From the NCBI RefSeq assembly GCF_900107455.1, contig NZ_FNQB01000002.1, positions 1,736,001-1,800,000 of the forward strand: a stretch of 64,000 nucleotides of DNA. Reading direction: 5' to 3'. Source of the stretch: Asanoa ishikariensis. Its GTDB lineage: Bacteria > Actinomycetota > Actinomycetes > Mycobacteriales > Micromonosporaceae. Every line of letters starts with the position of its first letter. Within the stretch, counting starts at the first letter, position 1. The notes beneath the pieces were generated by a model, which was not told the DNA's origin, did no database searches, and saw nothing but the letters and a program-made list of their open reading frames with translations. Below, in pieces: positions 18,106-27,231 of this stretch. Both the position numbers and the translations under genes were made by a program.

Positions 18106-19317
18106 TTACCCGGACGCCGCCTCCGCCATGCGCCTCGAACCGATTTGATCCACAGTGCCTTCCGTCCCGTCGACGGGATACTTGCGGTCCAGGCAGACCA
18201 TCACCGCGTCGTCTTCGAGCTCGATGTCACCGTGGTACGCCCGAAGAGCCAGCATCACCGCGTTGACCGCCTGTGCCGGCGGGAAGAGCCGCGCCGACCG
18301 GATCGCCTTCACCAGCCGCTGTTCGCCGTAGGTCGGGCGGCCGCCCGGCGCCGCGTCGTGCACGCCGTCGCTGACCACGAACAACCGGTCCCCGGCGGCC
18401 AGGTCGAAGGTCTGCACCCCGTACCGCGTCTCCTCGAACATGCCCAACGGCAGTTGCTGGTCCAGCACCACGGGCGCCACGGTGGTCTCGCGGACCCGCC
18501 ACGCCTTGGGCGAGCCCGTGTCGATCGCGCGCACGAGACCGGTGCCGCCGTCGTACTCCAGCAGCATCGCGTCGACCGGACGCGCGCCCCGATGCGCCGC
18601 GAAAACGGTGTCCGACGCGAGCTCCGCCTGCTCGACGAGCGTGCCGCCGGAGCGGCGGGCGTTGCGCATCGCGTTGACGGCCAACGAGGTCAACGCCGAC
18701 GCCGCGAGCCCGGTGCCGTGACCGTTGACCACCGTGATGGTCAACCGGCCTCCGTTGACCGCCCAGTCGAAGTTGTCACCTGAGGTCCGGTACGCGGGTT
18801 CGAGCTGACCGGCGAGCACATACCCGTGATCACTCACACAGCGCCCCGGCAGCAGGTCCCACTGCATCTCCGCGGCCATGGACAGGCGCTGCCGGCGGCG
18901 GGTCAGCCGGTAGCGGTCGGTGTCCCGGTCGGCGGCGCGCAGCGCGACGGCGAGGTCGTCGGCCACCGCACAGCAGTGCCGCACCGTCCCGTCGGCCGGT
19001 GCGGTGGGAAAGTCGGCGACCAGGATGCCCAGCCGCTCACCCCAGACGGTCAACGGCACGTAGAGCCGTACACCCGGCGTCTCCGGCACGTCCTCGACGC
19101 AATGCTCCTGGCGTGCGTAGCAGCGCGCGGCGACGGTCTGCTCGGCCAGCAGGCCCTGGGTCGGGTCGTCCGGCCGCAGCACGGGCCAGAGCCCGGCGAT
19201 CCGGTAGTCGGCCAGCAGCACGTCGGCGCGCAGGCCGCCGAGCTCCGACCGGACATGGTGGTCGACCACCTCGACCAGTGCGTCGGGCGCGACATTGCGC
19301 AGTCGCTCGGCCAACAT
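18106..19317 (-). CDS. PP2C/SpoIIE-type phosphatase with N-terminal sensor-like domain
   Basis: 403 residues. Residues 1-130 look like a GAF-type sensor (VRLYVPLTVWGERLGILVAD). A linker helix (RLTRRRQRLSMAAEMQWDLL) is followed by an RsbU/SpoIIE phosphatase domain (about 165-385). Asp ligands are visible in SGDNFDW (Asp181), VVSDGVHDA and ELEDDAVMVC. In the central motif, where the family has D-x-x-G-H-G, this protein reads TVVNGHG, with Val196 in place of the Asp. Activity may therefore be weakened or lost. Such proteins normally dephosphorylate anti-sigma-factor antagonists; none is encoded nearby. Confidence 0.85.
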   Translation of the reverse strand: MLAERLRNVAPDALVEVVDHHVRSELGGLRADVLLADYRIAGLWPVLRPDDPTQGLLAEQTVAARCYARQEHCVEDVPETPGVRLYVPLTVWGERLGILVADFPTAPADGTVRHCCAVADDLAVALRAADRDTDRYRLTRRRQRLSMAAEMQWDLLPGRCVSDHGYVLAGQLEPAYRTSGDNFDWAVNGGRLTITVVNGHGTGLAASALTSLAVNAMRNARRSGGTLVEQAELASDTVFAAHRGARPVDAMLLEYDGGTGLVRAIDTGSPKAWRVRETTVAPVVLDQQLPLGMFEETRYGVQTFDLAAGDRLFVVSDGVHDAAPGGRPTYGEQRLVKAIRSARLFPPAQAVNAVMLALRAYHGDIELEDDAVMVCLDRKYPVDGTEGTVDQIGSRRMAEAASG

Positions 19318-19379
19318 GACGTACCTCCCTCGGTGTGGCTTCTACCCACTGGCCACGGGAAACGAACCGGTCCGGCAGA

Positions 19380-22079
19380 ATGCCGGACGTGACCGACCAG
19401 ATCCAGGCAGCAGCTCCGTCCGTCTCCGCCCGCATCGCCGAGGAGTTGGGGGTACGGGAGACGCAGGTCGTCTCCGCCGTCGATCTGCTCGACGGCGGCG
19501 CGACGGTGCCGTTCGTGGCCCGCTACCGCAAGGAGGCCACCGGCGGGCTCGACGACACCCAGTTGCGCACCCTCGAAGAGCGGCTGCGCTACCTCCGCGA
19601 GCTCGACGAACGCCGGGCGGCGATCCTCGAGTCGATCCGCTCGCAGGGCAAGCTGGACCCCGAGCTCGAGGCGCTGATCGTGGCGGCCGACTCGAAGGCC
19701 CGCCTGGAGGACATCTACCTGCCGTTCAAGCCCAAGCGCCGCACCAAGGCCCAGATCGCCCGCGAGGCCGGCCTGGAACCGCTGGCCGACCTGCTGTTCG
19801 GCGACCCGACGCAGGACCCGTCCGGCGCGGCGGCCGGTTACGTCGACGCGGAGAAGGGTGTCGCGGACGCGGCGGCCGCGCTGGACGGTGCCCGGTCGAT
19901 CCTGGTCGAGCGGTTCGCTGAGGACGCCGACCTGATCGGCGGGCTGCGTGAGCAGGTCTGGGAGCGCGGCCGGATGCGGGGCAAGGTCAAGGCCGGCAAG
20001 GAGGAGGCGGGCGCGAAGTTCAGCGACTACTTCGACTTCGCCGAGCCGCTGACCTCACTGCCGTCGCACCGGATCCTCGCGCTGTTCCGCGGTGAGAAGG
20101 AGGAGATCCTCGACCTCATCCTGGAGCCCTCCGCGGAGGAGGCCGACGCGGTCGCGGCCGGCACACTGGCCAGCGGCCCGGTGTTCTACGAGCAGCGGAT
20201 CGCGGCCCACTTCGCGATCGCGGACCAGGGCCGCGCGGCCGACCGCTGGCTGCTCGACACGGTCCGCTGGGCCTGGCGCACCCGGATCGTCGTACACCTG
20301 GACATGTCCCTGCGGATGCGGCTGTTCCAGGCGGCGGAGGACGAAGCGGTCCGCGTGTTCGCGGCCAACCTGCGCGACCTGCTGCTCGCCGCTCCGGCCG
20401 GCACCCGCGCCACGATGGGCCTCGACCCGGGCTTCCGCACCGGTGTGAAGGTCGCGGTGGTCTCCGCGACGGGCAAGGTGCTGGCCACCGACACGATCTA
20501 CCCGCACGTCCCGGCCAACAAGTGGGACGCCGCGCTGGCCTCGCTGGCGAAGCTGGCCAAGGAGCACGACGTCGACCTCGTCGCGATCGGCAACGGCACG
20601 GCGTCCCGGGAGACCGACAAGCTGGCCGCCGACCTGATCGCCAAGAACCCCGAGCTGAACCTGACCAAGGTGATGGTGTCCGAGGCGGGGGCTTCGGTCT
20701 ATTCGGCATCCGCGTACGCCGCCTCGGAACTGCCCGGCATGGACGTCTCGCTGCGCGGGGCGGTGTCGATCGCCCGCCGGCTCCAGGACCCGCTGGCCGA
20801 GCTCGTGAAGATCGACCCGAAGTCGATCGGCGTCGGGCAGTACCAACACGACATCTCCGAGGTCAAGCTGTCCCGCTCCCTCGACGCGGTGGTCGAGGAC
20901 TGTGTCAACGGCGTCGGCGTCGACGTCAACCTGGCGTCCGCCCCACTGCTCTCGCGGGTGTCCGGCATCGGCGAGTCGCTGGCCGCCAACATCGTCGCGC
21001 ACCGCGAGGCCAACGGCCCGTTCGTCAACCGGTCGGCGCTCAAGGAGGTGCCTCGGCTCGGCCCGAAGGCCTTCGAGCAGTGCGCGGGCTTCCTGCGGAT
21101 CGCCGGCGGCGACGACCCGCTGGACGGGTCGTCGGTGCACCCCGAGGCGTACCCGGTGGTCCGCCGGATCCTGTCCTCGGTCAACGTCGAGCTGCCCGCG
21201 CTGATCGGCAACGGCACCCTGCTGCGGGGGCTGAAGCCGGGCGACTTCGCCGACGCGGTGTTCGGCGTGCCGACCATCACCGACATCCTGGGTGAGCTGG
21301 AGAAGCCGGGCCGCGACCCGCGCCCGGCGTTCAAGACCGCGACGTTCGCCGAGGGCGTCGAGAAGATCGGCGACCTGGTAGCCGGCATGGTGCTCGAGGG
21401 CGTCGTGACCAACGTGGCGGCGTTCGGCGCGTTCGTCGACGTCGGCGTGCACCAGGACGGGCTCGTGCACGTGTCGGCGATGTCACGGACGTTCGTCAAC
21501 GACCCGCGCGAGGTCGTCAAGCCCGGCGACGTGGTCAAGGTCAAGGTGCTCGACGTCGACGTGCCGCGCAAGCGGATCTCGCTGACGCTGCGGCTGGACG
21601 AGGAGAACGCGCCTGGTGCGCCGCGCGGCGGCGGCCGGGACAGCGGCGGCGGACGCCAGCCCGGGCAGCAGCGCCAGGGTGGCGGCGGGCGTCAGGGCGG
21701 CGGTGACCGCCCGGGCGCCGGTCAGAGCGGCGGCGGCCGGCAGGGCGGCGGCGACCGGAAGGGTGCTGGCCAGGGCGGCAGCAGCGGTCAGGGCGGCAGT
21801 GGTCAGGGCGGCAGCGGTCAGGGTGCCGGCGGCCGGCAAGGCGGCGGTGGCCAGGGCACCGGCGGTCGTGAGGGCTCGGGCGGTCAGGGCTCTGGCGGTG
21901 GTCGTCAGGGCGGCGGCGGGCGTCAGGGTTCCGGTGGCCAGGGCGGCAGCGGTCGACAGGGTTCCGGCGGCGGTCGCCAGGGCGGCGGCAGCGGCGGCCG
22001 GCAGGGTGGCGGCAGTCGGTCGTCCGCGCCGGTCAACAGCGCCATGGAAGACGCGCTGCGCAAGGCCGGCCTGCTCTAA
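19380..22079 (+). CDS. tex: Tex family RNA-binding transcription accessory protein with long Gly/Gln-rich tail
   Basis: 899 residues. Domain order is the Tex N-terminal HTH region (about 1-200), YqgF/RNase H-like domain ([20 protein letters not shown] near 350), helix-hairpin-helix units ([20 protein letters not shown], then [20 protein letters not shown]) and an S1 RNA-binding domain (about 665-742, [20 protein letters not shown]). Tex binds the elongation complex and RNA. Unusually, about 130 residues (746-878) are almost only Gly, Gln, Arg and Ser in GGRQGG-type units, before a conserved end [17 protein letters not shown] 19380 starts the family-like N terminus (MPDVTDQ); a longer in-frame start exists 45 bases upstream. 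Confidence 0.93.
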   Translation: MPDVTDQIQAAAPSVSARIAEELGVRETQVVSAVDLLDGGATVPFVARYRKEATGGLDDTQLRTLEERLRYLRELDERRAAILESIRSQGKLDPELEALIVAADSKARLEDIYLPFKPKRRTKAQIAREAGLEPLADLLFGDPTQDPSGAAAGYVDAEKGVADAAAALDGARSILVERFAEDADLIGGLREQVWERGRMRGKVKAGKEEAGAKFSDYFDFAEPLTSLPSHRILALFRGEKEEILDLILEPSAEEADAVAAGTLASGPVFYEQRIAAHFAIADQGRAADRWLLDTVRWAWRTRIVVHLDMSLRMRLFQAAEDEAVRVFAANLRDLLLAAPAGTRATMGLDPGFRTGVKVAVVSATGKVLATDTIYPHVPANKWDAALASLAKLAKEHDVDLVAIGNGTASRETDKLAADLIAKNPELNLTKVMVSEAGASVYSASAYAASELPGMDVSLRGAVSIARRLQDPLAELVKIDPKSIGVGQYQHDISEVKLSRSLDAVVEDCVNGVGVDVNLASAPLLSRVSGIGESLAANIVAHREANGPFVNRSALKEVPRLGPKAFEQCAGFLRIAGGDDPLDGSSVHPEAYPVVRRILSSVNVELPALIGNGTLLRGLKPGDFADAVFGVPTITDILGELEKPGRDPRPAFKTATFAEGVEKIGDLVAGMVLEGVVTNVAAFGAFVDVGVHQDGLVHVSAMSRTFVNDPREVVKPGDVVKVKVLDVDVPRKRISLTLRLDEENAPGAPRGGGRDSGGGRQPGQQRQGGGGRQGGGDRPGAGQSGGGRQGGGDRKGAGQGGSSGQGGSGQGGSGQGAGGRQGGGGQGTGGREGSGGQGSGGGRQGGGGRQGSGGQGGSGRQGSGGGRQGGGSGGRQGGGSRSSAPVNSAMEDALRKAGLL
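21614..22015 (+). repeat. Tandem degenerate repeats encoding the Gly/Gln/Arg tail of Tex
   Basis: Imperfect 9-15 base units built on GGCGGC, GGTCAG and CGTCAG triplets repeat for about 400 bases within tex, encoding QGG, RQGG and SGGQ steps. The unit GGCGGCAGCGGTCAG and close variants recur several times. Such tracts change length by slippage, so the tail length probably varies between strains. Confidence 0.8.
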
Positions 22080-22090
22080 GCCGCAGTCAC

Positions 22091-22117
22091 AGGCCCGGCG
22101 ATCGACTCGCCGGGCCT
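22091..22117. terminator. Bidirectional terminator-like hairpin between tex and the kinase gene
   Basis: AGGCCCGGCGA (22091-22101) pairs perfectly with TCGCCGGGCCT (22107-22117) around loop TCGAC. It lies 12 bases after the tex stop and its right arm runs into the stop codon of the convergent kinase gene (22116-22118). There is no T-run, which is common for actinobacterial terminators. Confidence 0.7.
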
Positions 22118-23495
22118 AGCGGTCGACGTCGGAGCCGAACGGGATCAGCAGCCGGACAAGCTGGCGGCGGGTCAACTCGTCGACGTGCTCCTTGTTGCGG
22201 TCGCGCAGCACCTCGGAGCGCAGGTCGCGGGCCTCGTCGGCGATGTCGTCCTCGTCGCCGAACGTGATCGCCCGCTCGAGGTCGTCGGCGCGTCGCAGGA
22301 TCCGTTGAACGGCCTTGTCGTCTATCTTGCCGGCGTCGGCCGCGTCCTTCAGCGCCGTCTTGAACGCGGCCAGTGCGTCGTCGGGATCGGTCGGTGCGGG
22401 CGGCTCGGTCGTCGGCGCGACCACGTCGTCGCTCGCCCGCTGTTGCGGGCTCGCACCGGCCTGCGCCACCGACCCGCCGGGCGTGCCGTCGCCGCCGGGG
22501 TTGGCCAGGATCGCCACCACGATGGCCACCACGACCAGGGCCGCGGCGGCACCCCCGATGGCCACCGCGCGCATCGGGTTGCGGGCCGGCCCCTCCGCAC
22601 GAGCGGGCTCGTGGTCGGCGGCCCGGCCACGGATCAGGCTCGTCGGCGCCGCCACGACCGCGCGGCCCGGCGTCGCCGGTCGCGCCTCGACCGCGTGTGC
22701 GGTCGGCGCCGACGCGGCGAGCTCACCCAGCACGCGGGCGAGGTCGGCGGCGGACGGGCGCTCGGTGGGATCGGCGGCCAGGCTCGCCGTGCCGGCCCGG
22801 GTCAGCGCCGCCGGCACTCCGGGCAGCACCGGGAAGCGGGCTACCCCGCCGGACGACTCGGGACGCCGGCCGACCAGCGTCTCGGCGAGCAGGACCCCAA
22901 GGCTGTAGACGTCGCCGGCGGCGGTCGGGGCGGCGCCGGCCAGCCGCTCGGGCGAGCAGTAGCCGACCGTGCCGTATCGCTCGCCGTCGTCTGAGCTGCC
23001 GGCCAGGCCGGCGATGCCGAAGTCGAGGATCTTCACCCCGCCCTGGGTGAGCATCACGTTGCCGGGCTTGATGTCGCAGTGCACCACGCGGGCCGCGTGC
23101 GCTGCGGCCAGACCGGCGGCCACCTGGGCGGCGATCGCCGCGGCGGCGGGCCACGGCAACGGGCCGGCCTCCAACCGCTCGGCCAGGTCGTGGCCCTCGA
23201 CGAGCTCCATCACCAGGTAGGGCGCCAGGCCGCCACTGGGCAGGGCCGCCTCGCCGTAGTCGTACACACGGGTGATGTGGGGGTGGGTGAGACCGGCGGC
23301 CGCGCGCGCCTCGCGGTGGGTGGCGAGCCGGATCGTGGTGTCGCTGCCGACCGACGGATCGAGCACCTTGACCGCGACGGGGCGGCCGAGCACGGTGTCG
23401 TCGGCCCGCCAGACCTCGGCCATGCCGCCCACGCCGATCCGCCCGACCAGCAGGAACCGGTCGTGTAGGCGAAGGCCGGGCGCGAGCGTCGACAT
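22116..23495 (-). CDS. PknB-like transmembrane Ser/Thr protein kinase
   Basis: 459 residues. The kinase domain covers about 10-270: glycine loop [12 protein letters not shown], Lys in RPVAVKVLD, catalytic loop [13 protein letters not shown], and metal loop [10 protein letters not shown]. The residue before the catalytic Asp is Cys rather than Arg, a non-RD kinase, as in several actinobacterial kinases. A juxtamembrane segment leads to one TM helix ([18 protein letters not shown], about 335-355). The external part has a Pro/Thr linker and a charged helical domain ([20 protein letters not shown]). There are no PASTA repeats, so it is not a muropeptide sensor of the PknB kind. ATG 23495 is used; an in-frame Met 17 codons upstream is less likely. 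Confidence 0.9.
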   Translation of the reverse strand: MSTLAPGLRLHDRFLLVGRIGVGGMAEVWRADDTVLGRPVAVKVLDPSVGSDTTIRLATHREARAAAGLTHPHITRVYDYGEAALPSGGLAPYLVMELVEGHDLAERLEAGPLPWPAAAAIAAQVAAGLAAAHAARVVHCDIKPGNVMLTQGGVKILDFGIAGLAGSSDDGERYGTVGYCSPERLAGAAPTAAGDVYSLGVLLAETLVGRRPESSGGVARFPVLPGVPAALTRAGTASLAADPTERPSAADLARVLGELAASAPTAHAVEARPATPGRAVVAAPTSLIRGRAADHEPARAEGPARNPMRAVAIGGAAAALVVVAIVVAILANPGGDGTPGGSVAQAGASPQQRASDDVVAPTTEPPAPTDPDDALAAFKTALKDAADAGKIDDKAVQRILRRADDLERAITFGDEDDIADEARDLRSEVLRDRNKEHVDELTRRQLVRLLIPFGSDVDR

Positions 23496-23562
23496 GGCTG
23501 GTTCATCGTACGTATCGCGTACGACGGGTGCCCTGAGCATGCGCACTCATGGCACAGAACCG

Positions 23563-23832
23563 TTACGTCGGCCAGCGCCCGGTCAGTCGCTTGACGCCCG
23601 TCGCGCCGCCCCGGTCGACGGCCGCCTTGACCAGGGCGAAGATCGCCCCTTGGAGCGCCGCGGCCGCGAGCACCTCGCCCCAGCCACGTTCCTCGTCGGT
23701 CGCGTTGGGCGCGTCGTCGTCACCCGAGACCCGCTTCCAGACCTGCTTGAACACCAGCCCGGCCAGGCCGCCCGCCGCGATGCCGAGCAACACACCTACC
23801 GGCTTGTACGCCACTTTGCCCACAATGCCCAT
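23563..23832 (-). CDS. DUF4235 small membrane protein
   Basis: 89 residues beginning MGIVGKVAYKPVGVLLGIAA. An N-terminal hydrophobic helix with Gly-rich packing is followed by GLVFKQVWKRVSGDDDAP, a polar loop (ATDEERGWGEVL) and a second amphipathic helix (AAALQGAIFALVKAAVDRGG). This is the DUF4235 pattern, widespread in actinobacteria and of unknown function. ATG 23832 is supported by GAGGAG about 14 bases upstream and by the family N terminus. It stands alone between the kinase and the exporter gene. Confidence 0.85.
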   Translation of the reverse strand: MGIVGKVAYKPVGVLLGIAAGGLAGLVFKQVWKRVSGDDDAPNATDEERGWGEVLAAAALQGAIFALVKAAVDRGGATGVKRLTGRWPT

Positions 23833-23954
23833 CGCCTTTCTTCTCCTCGGGGGGTGTCGAGGGATTGTGGGTCGGCAATGCCCGGCGGGCAGGAGCGGCA
23901 AACTCCGGGCGTGAGAGCCAGGACACTTCGATAAGTCGGCGTTGTAGCTGGTCG

Positions 23955-23977
23955 TGACGGAATCACGTCATAACGTG
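23955..23977. promoter_or_regulatory. Nested inverted repeats upstream of the DHA2 exporter
   Basis: CACGT (23964-23968) and ACGTG (23973-23977) are symmetric around CATA, and TGACG (23955-23959) with CGTCA (23966-23970) forms an overlapping pair. They lie 57-79 bases before the exporter ATG, a normal position for an operator. The rest of the gap 23833-24033 holds no gene. Confidence 0.35.
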
Positions 23978-24033
23978 GATGACGACGCACCCATAAGAGT
24001 GATTTTTCCGGTCATTGCGGCCGAGGAAGCCAT

Positions 24034-25635
24034 ATGACGTCACAAACTGCTAAGGCACAGCGGTACGACGCAGACCGCGAGTTCGAGCACAAGCACCGCT
24101 GGACCATCCTGGTGATCGTTTCGATCGCGCAGCTCATGGTCGTACTCGACGCCACGATCGTCAATATCGCCCTCCCCGCGGCGCAGGACGCGCTGGGGTT
24201 CGCCGACGCCGACCGGCAGTGGGTGGTGACCGCCTACGCCCTGGCGTTCGGTTCGCTGCTGCTGCTCGGCGGAAAGCTCGGCGACCTGTTCGGGCGAAAA
24301 CGAATGTTCATGATCGGCCTGGTCGGTTTCGCGGTCGCATCCGCGGCCGGCGGCGCGTCAACCGACTTCATGGTGCTGGTGATCTCACGGGCCGCACAGG
24401 GCGCGTTCGGCGCACTGCTCGCACCGGCGGCGCTGTCCACCATCACCAACTCGTTCTCGTCACCGGCCGAACGGGGCCGGGCGTTCGGCGTGTACGGCGC
24501 GGTGGCCGGCGGCGGCGGCGCGGTCGGGCTGCTGCTCGGCGGTGTGCTGACCGAGTACGCCTCGTGGCGCTGGTGCTTCTTCGTGAACCTGGTCTTCGCG
24601 GGCATCGCCTGGGTCGGCGGCCAGTACTACCTGCGCAACGAGACCTCGGCGACCAAACCGAAGATCGACTGGCTGGGCACCGTCTGCGCGGTGGTGGGCC
24701 TGTTCCTGCTGGTGTACGGCTTCTCCCGAGCGGCCTCAGACGGCTGGGGCGACATCATCACGGTCATCAGCCTGGTCGTGTCGGCCCTCCTGCTGGTGTC
24801 GTTTGTCCAACTGGAGCGCCGGGTGCGGCAACCGTTGCTGCCCCTGCGCATCGTGAAGGACCGCAGCCGCGGCGGCGCGTACCTGTCGGTCGGGCTCGCG
24901 GCGATCGCGATCTTCGGGGTGTTCCTGTTCCTGACGTTCTACCTGCAGCTCACCAAGGGCTACAGCCCGGTGCTGACAGGCGTCGCCTTCCTACCGATGA
25001 TCGCGTTCGTGCTGATCGGCTCGACGCTGGCCAACGTGAAGCTGATGCCGATCCTGGGTGCGCGCATGCTGATCACGATCGGGATGGCGCTCTCCGCGGT
25101 CGGCATGGCCTACCTGTACTTCATCGACTCCACGTCGAACTACTGGGTGCACATCCTGCCGTCGCTGCCGGTCCTGGGATTCGGCTTCGGCCTGATCTTC
25201 GCCCCGGCGATCAACACGGCCACGGAACGCGTGAACCGCGAGGACGCGGGCGTGGCGTCGGCCCTGGTCAACACCACGCAGCAGGTCGGCGGCTCGATCG
25301 GCACGGCCCTGCTGAGCAGCATCGCAGCCAGCGTGACCACCACGTACGCGGCCACCCACGTCGGAGCGGCCGCGGCGGCCGAGGCACCGGTGGCGGGCTA
25401 CAAGATCGCGTTCCTGGTGTCGGCGGGCATCTTCGCCGTCGGCGCGGTGCTGATCTTCTTCCTGATCCAGCCCCACGCACCACAACCGTCGGGCGCCCCG
25501 CCGGACGACGACGGCGGGACCGACGCCGGCTTGGGCGGGCAGCCGTCATCGGCCGGCACGACCGCCCAAGCGGCGGCGCAGGGGGCCGTCGCTCCCACCG
25601 GCCGGGACGCCGACCCCGCACCCGGCAAAGCTTGA
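24034..25635 (+). CDS. DHA2 family MFS drug exporter (14 TM helices)
   Basis: 533-residue proton-driven exporter. Helix 1 has QLMVVLDATIVNIALPAAQ, the DHA2 signature; then comes WVVTAYALAFGSLLLLGGKL and motif A GDLFGRKRMFMIG. Motif C of antiporters appears as AVAGGGGAVGLLLGGVLTEY, and WRWCFFVNL follows. The length and about 14 hydrophobic segments agree with EmrB/QacA-type proteins. The C-terminal 45 residues are a polar Ala/Gly/Asp/Pro tail. GAGGAAG precedes the ATG. The substrate is unknown, and the usual adjacent TetR or MarR regulator is absent. Confidence 0.92.
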   Translation: MTSQTAKAQRYDADREFEHKHRWTILVIVSIAQLMVVLDATIVNIALPAAQDALGFADADRQWVVTAYALAFGSLLLLGGKLGDLFGRKRMFMIGLVGFAVASAAGGASTDFMVLVISRAAQGAFGALLAPAALSTITNSFSSPAERGRAFGVYGAVAGGGGAVGLLLGGVLTEYASWRWCFFVNLVFAGIAWVGGQYYLRNETSATKPKIDWLGTVCAVVGLFLLVYGFSRAASDGWGDIITVISLVVSALLLVSFVQLERRVRQPLLPLRIVKDRSRGGAYLSVGLAAIAIFGVFLFLTFYLQLTKGYSPVLTGVAFLPMIAFVLIGSTLANVKLMPILGARMLITIGMALSAVGMAYLYFIDSTSNYWVHILPSLPVLGFGFGLIFAPAINTATERVNREDAGVASALVNTTQQVGGSIGTALLSSIAASVTTTYAATHVGAAAAAEAPVAGYKIAFLVSAGIFAVGAVLIFFLIQPHAPQPSGAPPDDDGGTDAGLGGQPSSAGTTAQAAAQGAVAPTGRDADPAPGKA

Positions 25636-25741
25636 CCGGCTTCGGTCCGCACTCGGGAGGCCATCAGCTCACCTCGCATGGCGAGATCGCGGGGGCGTGC
25701 AGCGGGAAACCGCCAAGCGTGGAGCTCAGCCGAACGCGGGC

Positions 25742-26938
25742 TCACGCCCCGCTGACGATCACCAGTTCGTTGCCTTCGGGGTCGGCGATCCGCCGGCGAT
25801 CCTCCGACTCGTCAAGGAGCCGGCCACCGGCTGCGAGGGCCGTGGCGAGGCGCGCCCGTGCGAGGTCCGACGGCACAGCGAGCTCGACGTGGATGCGGTT
25901 GCGCTGCCGGCGCCGGTCCGTGTCCGAAGCGTCGAGCTCTTGGAACACCAGCACCGGGTTCAGCCGCCGCGGATCGTGGATGTCGGTGACCCCGGCGCGC
26001 CGGTCGGGGGTGTATCCGAGTGCGGCGACCCAGAACGCGCGGACCGCGGCGACGTCAGCGGCGTCGAGGAAGAGCTGAACGAAGCGCGGCAGCCCCGGAT
26101 CAGCGGTGGCTCCGAGTGCGCGGGCAGCGCGCTGGAGATTGGCGGCGAGGTCGGTGAAGTCGAGGTCGAGGCCGTGGGCGTCGTCCTCCGCCTGGTCCTT
26201 GCCGCTGTCGATGATCACGAGCCCGGGGCGCAGGTCGACCAGCAGCGGGAAGCGAGTGTCGTCGGCCAGCGTCGCCGCTGCGGCGGCCAGGTCACGCTGC
26301 TGCGCCGGTGAGGTGACGCGGTAGCACGCCATCGCGCTGAACACCGCCTGCCAGTCGGCGGTCCCGACCCGCTCGGTGAGCGCATCGCCCGGCACCAGGT
26401 CGACCTCGTTGCCGTCGGGGTCGGTGTGACAGGCCCCGTACGGTCCCGACGGCTCACCAGGACGCGCCTGCTCGACCGCCGCGGCCGGCCGCACCACGTC
26501 GAGGTGGATGCGGTTTCGCAACGGCCGTGGCTCGGTCGACTGCTGGATCCGTATCGCGGGGTCGCGCCGCAACGGATCCGCCAGACCGCCGTCCTCCCCA
26601 GGCGCGTAGTCGAGCACTGGCCGCCAGAACCCCATCACCGCGGACGGGTTCGCGGATTCGAACACGACGCTCAGGTGTTGCAACACGGCAGGGTTCGCGG
26701 CCAGCCCGAGCTCCCGCGCGGCCGCCGAAACGGCCTCGGCGTGCTCGTCGGAGTCGAGGCGCACCCGGACGCCGGTCGCGCGCAGGTCGACCACGATCTC
26801 GGCCGACAGCTCCACGACGCGCCCGGCCAGCGCAGCCCCCTCGATCAGCGAAGGCGCGTCGAACCACGCCGTAGCGACGCCATCGACCACCCGCCAATCC
26901 GCTCCGATCTCTGTCCTGCCCGACACCGTAGAGCCCAT
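25742..26938 (-). CDS. Tandem PCD-like plus VOC domain protein (glyoxalase/bleomycin-resistance fold)
   Basis: 398 residues made of two similar halves. Each half has a short pterin-dehydratase-like domain followed by a VOC domain. In the first half the VOC part is HLSVVFESANPSAVMGFWRP, then RNRIHLDVVRP and HTDPDGNEVDLVPG. In the second it is PRFVQLFLDAADVAAVRAFW, then RNRIHVELAVP and IADPEGNELVIVSG. The two-fold repeat and conserved HLDV/HVEL plus DPxGNE metal-site segments show a duplication. The substrate is unknown. ATG 26938 follows GGAAGG at good spacing; a TTG ten codons upstream is less likely. The 293 bases upstream to 27231 show no gene or clear motif. Confidence 0.8.
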   Translation of the reverse strand: MGSTVSGRTEIGADWRVVDGVATAWFDAPSLIEGAALAGRVVELSAEIVVDLRATGVRVRLDSDEHAEAVSAAARELGLAANPAVLQHLSVVFESANPSAVMGFWRPVLDYAPGEDGGLADPLRRDPAIRIQQSTEPRPLRNRIHLDVVRPAAAVEQARPGEPSGPYGACHTDPDGNEVDLVPGDALTERVGTADWQAVFSAMACYRVTSPAQQRDLAAAAATLADDTRFPLLVDLRPGLVIIDSGKDQAEDDAHGLDLDFTDLAANLQRAARALGATADPGLPRFVQLFLDAADVAAVRAFWVAALGYTPDRRAGVTDIHDPRRLNPVLVFQELDASDTDRRRQRNRIHVELAVPSDLARARLATALAAGGRLLDESEDRRRIADPEGNELVIVSGA

Positions 26939-27231
26939 TTCGGAAGATCCCTTCCGGATAGTGAACAAGTCGCGGCGGGGGCGGTGATGGACGCCGTCGG
27001 CGGTGCCCCACGGAGCGGTGGTGCCAGTATCGCTGGTCGGGTTGACCTGGTGGCGCGCTCTTGCCGCACGGTGCGCTGGTGAACTCCAATGTCAAGGAGA
27101 TGCGCGCTGACCGATGCATGCCGGCGTGGTCGATGTCAACGGCAGGCCCGGGCTGCCGTGCCGCACCGCCTTTGCCACCTGCGCACGTCACGGGTGATCG
27201 TCTGGCCAGAGGCGACAGAAGGGATCTGGAG

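Noticed and set aside
20055-21470. 471-codon minus-strand frame opposite tex
   Set aside because: Same antisense artefact; no motif, and the plus strand encodes conserved Tex domains throughout.
21614-22015. CRISPR array or minisatellite outside genes
   Set aside because: The repeats are short, degenerate, without spacers, and remain in frame inside tex.
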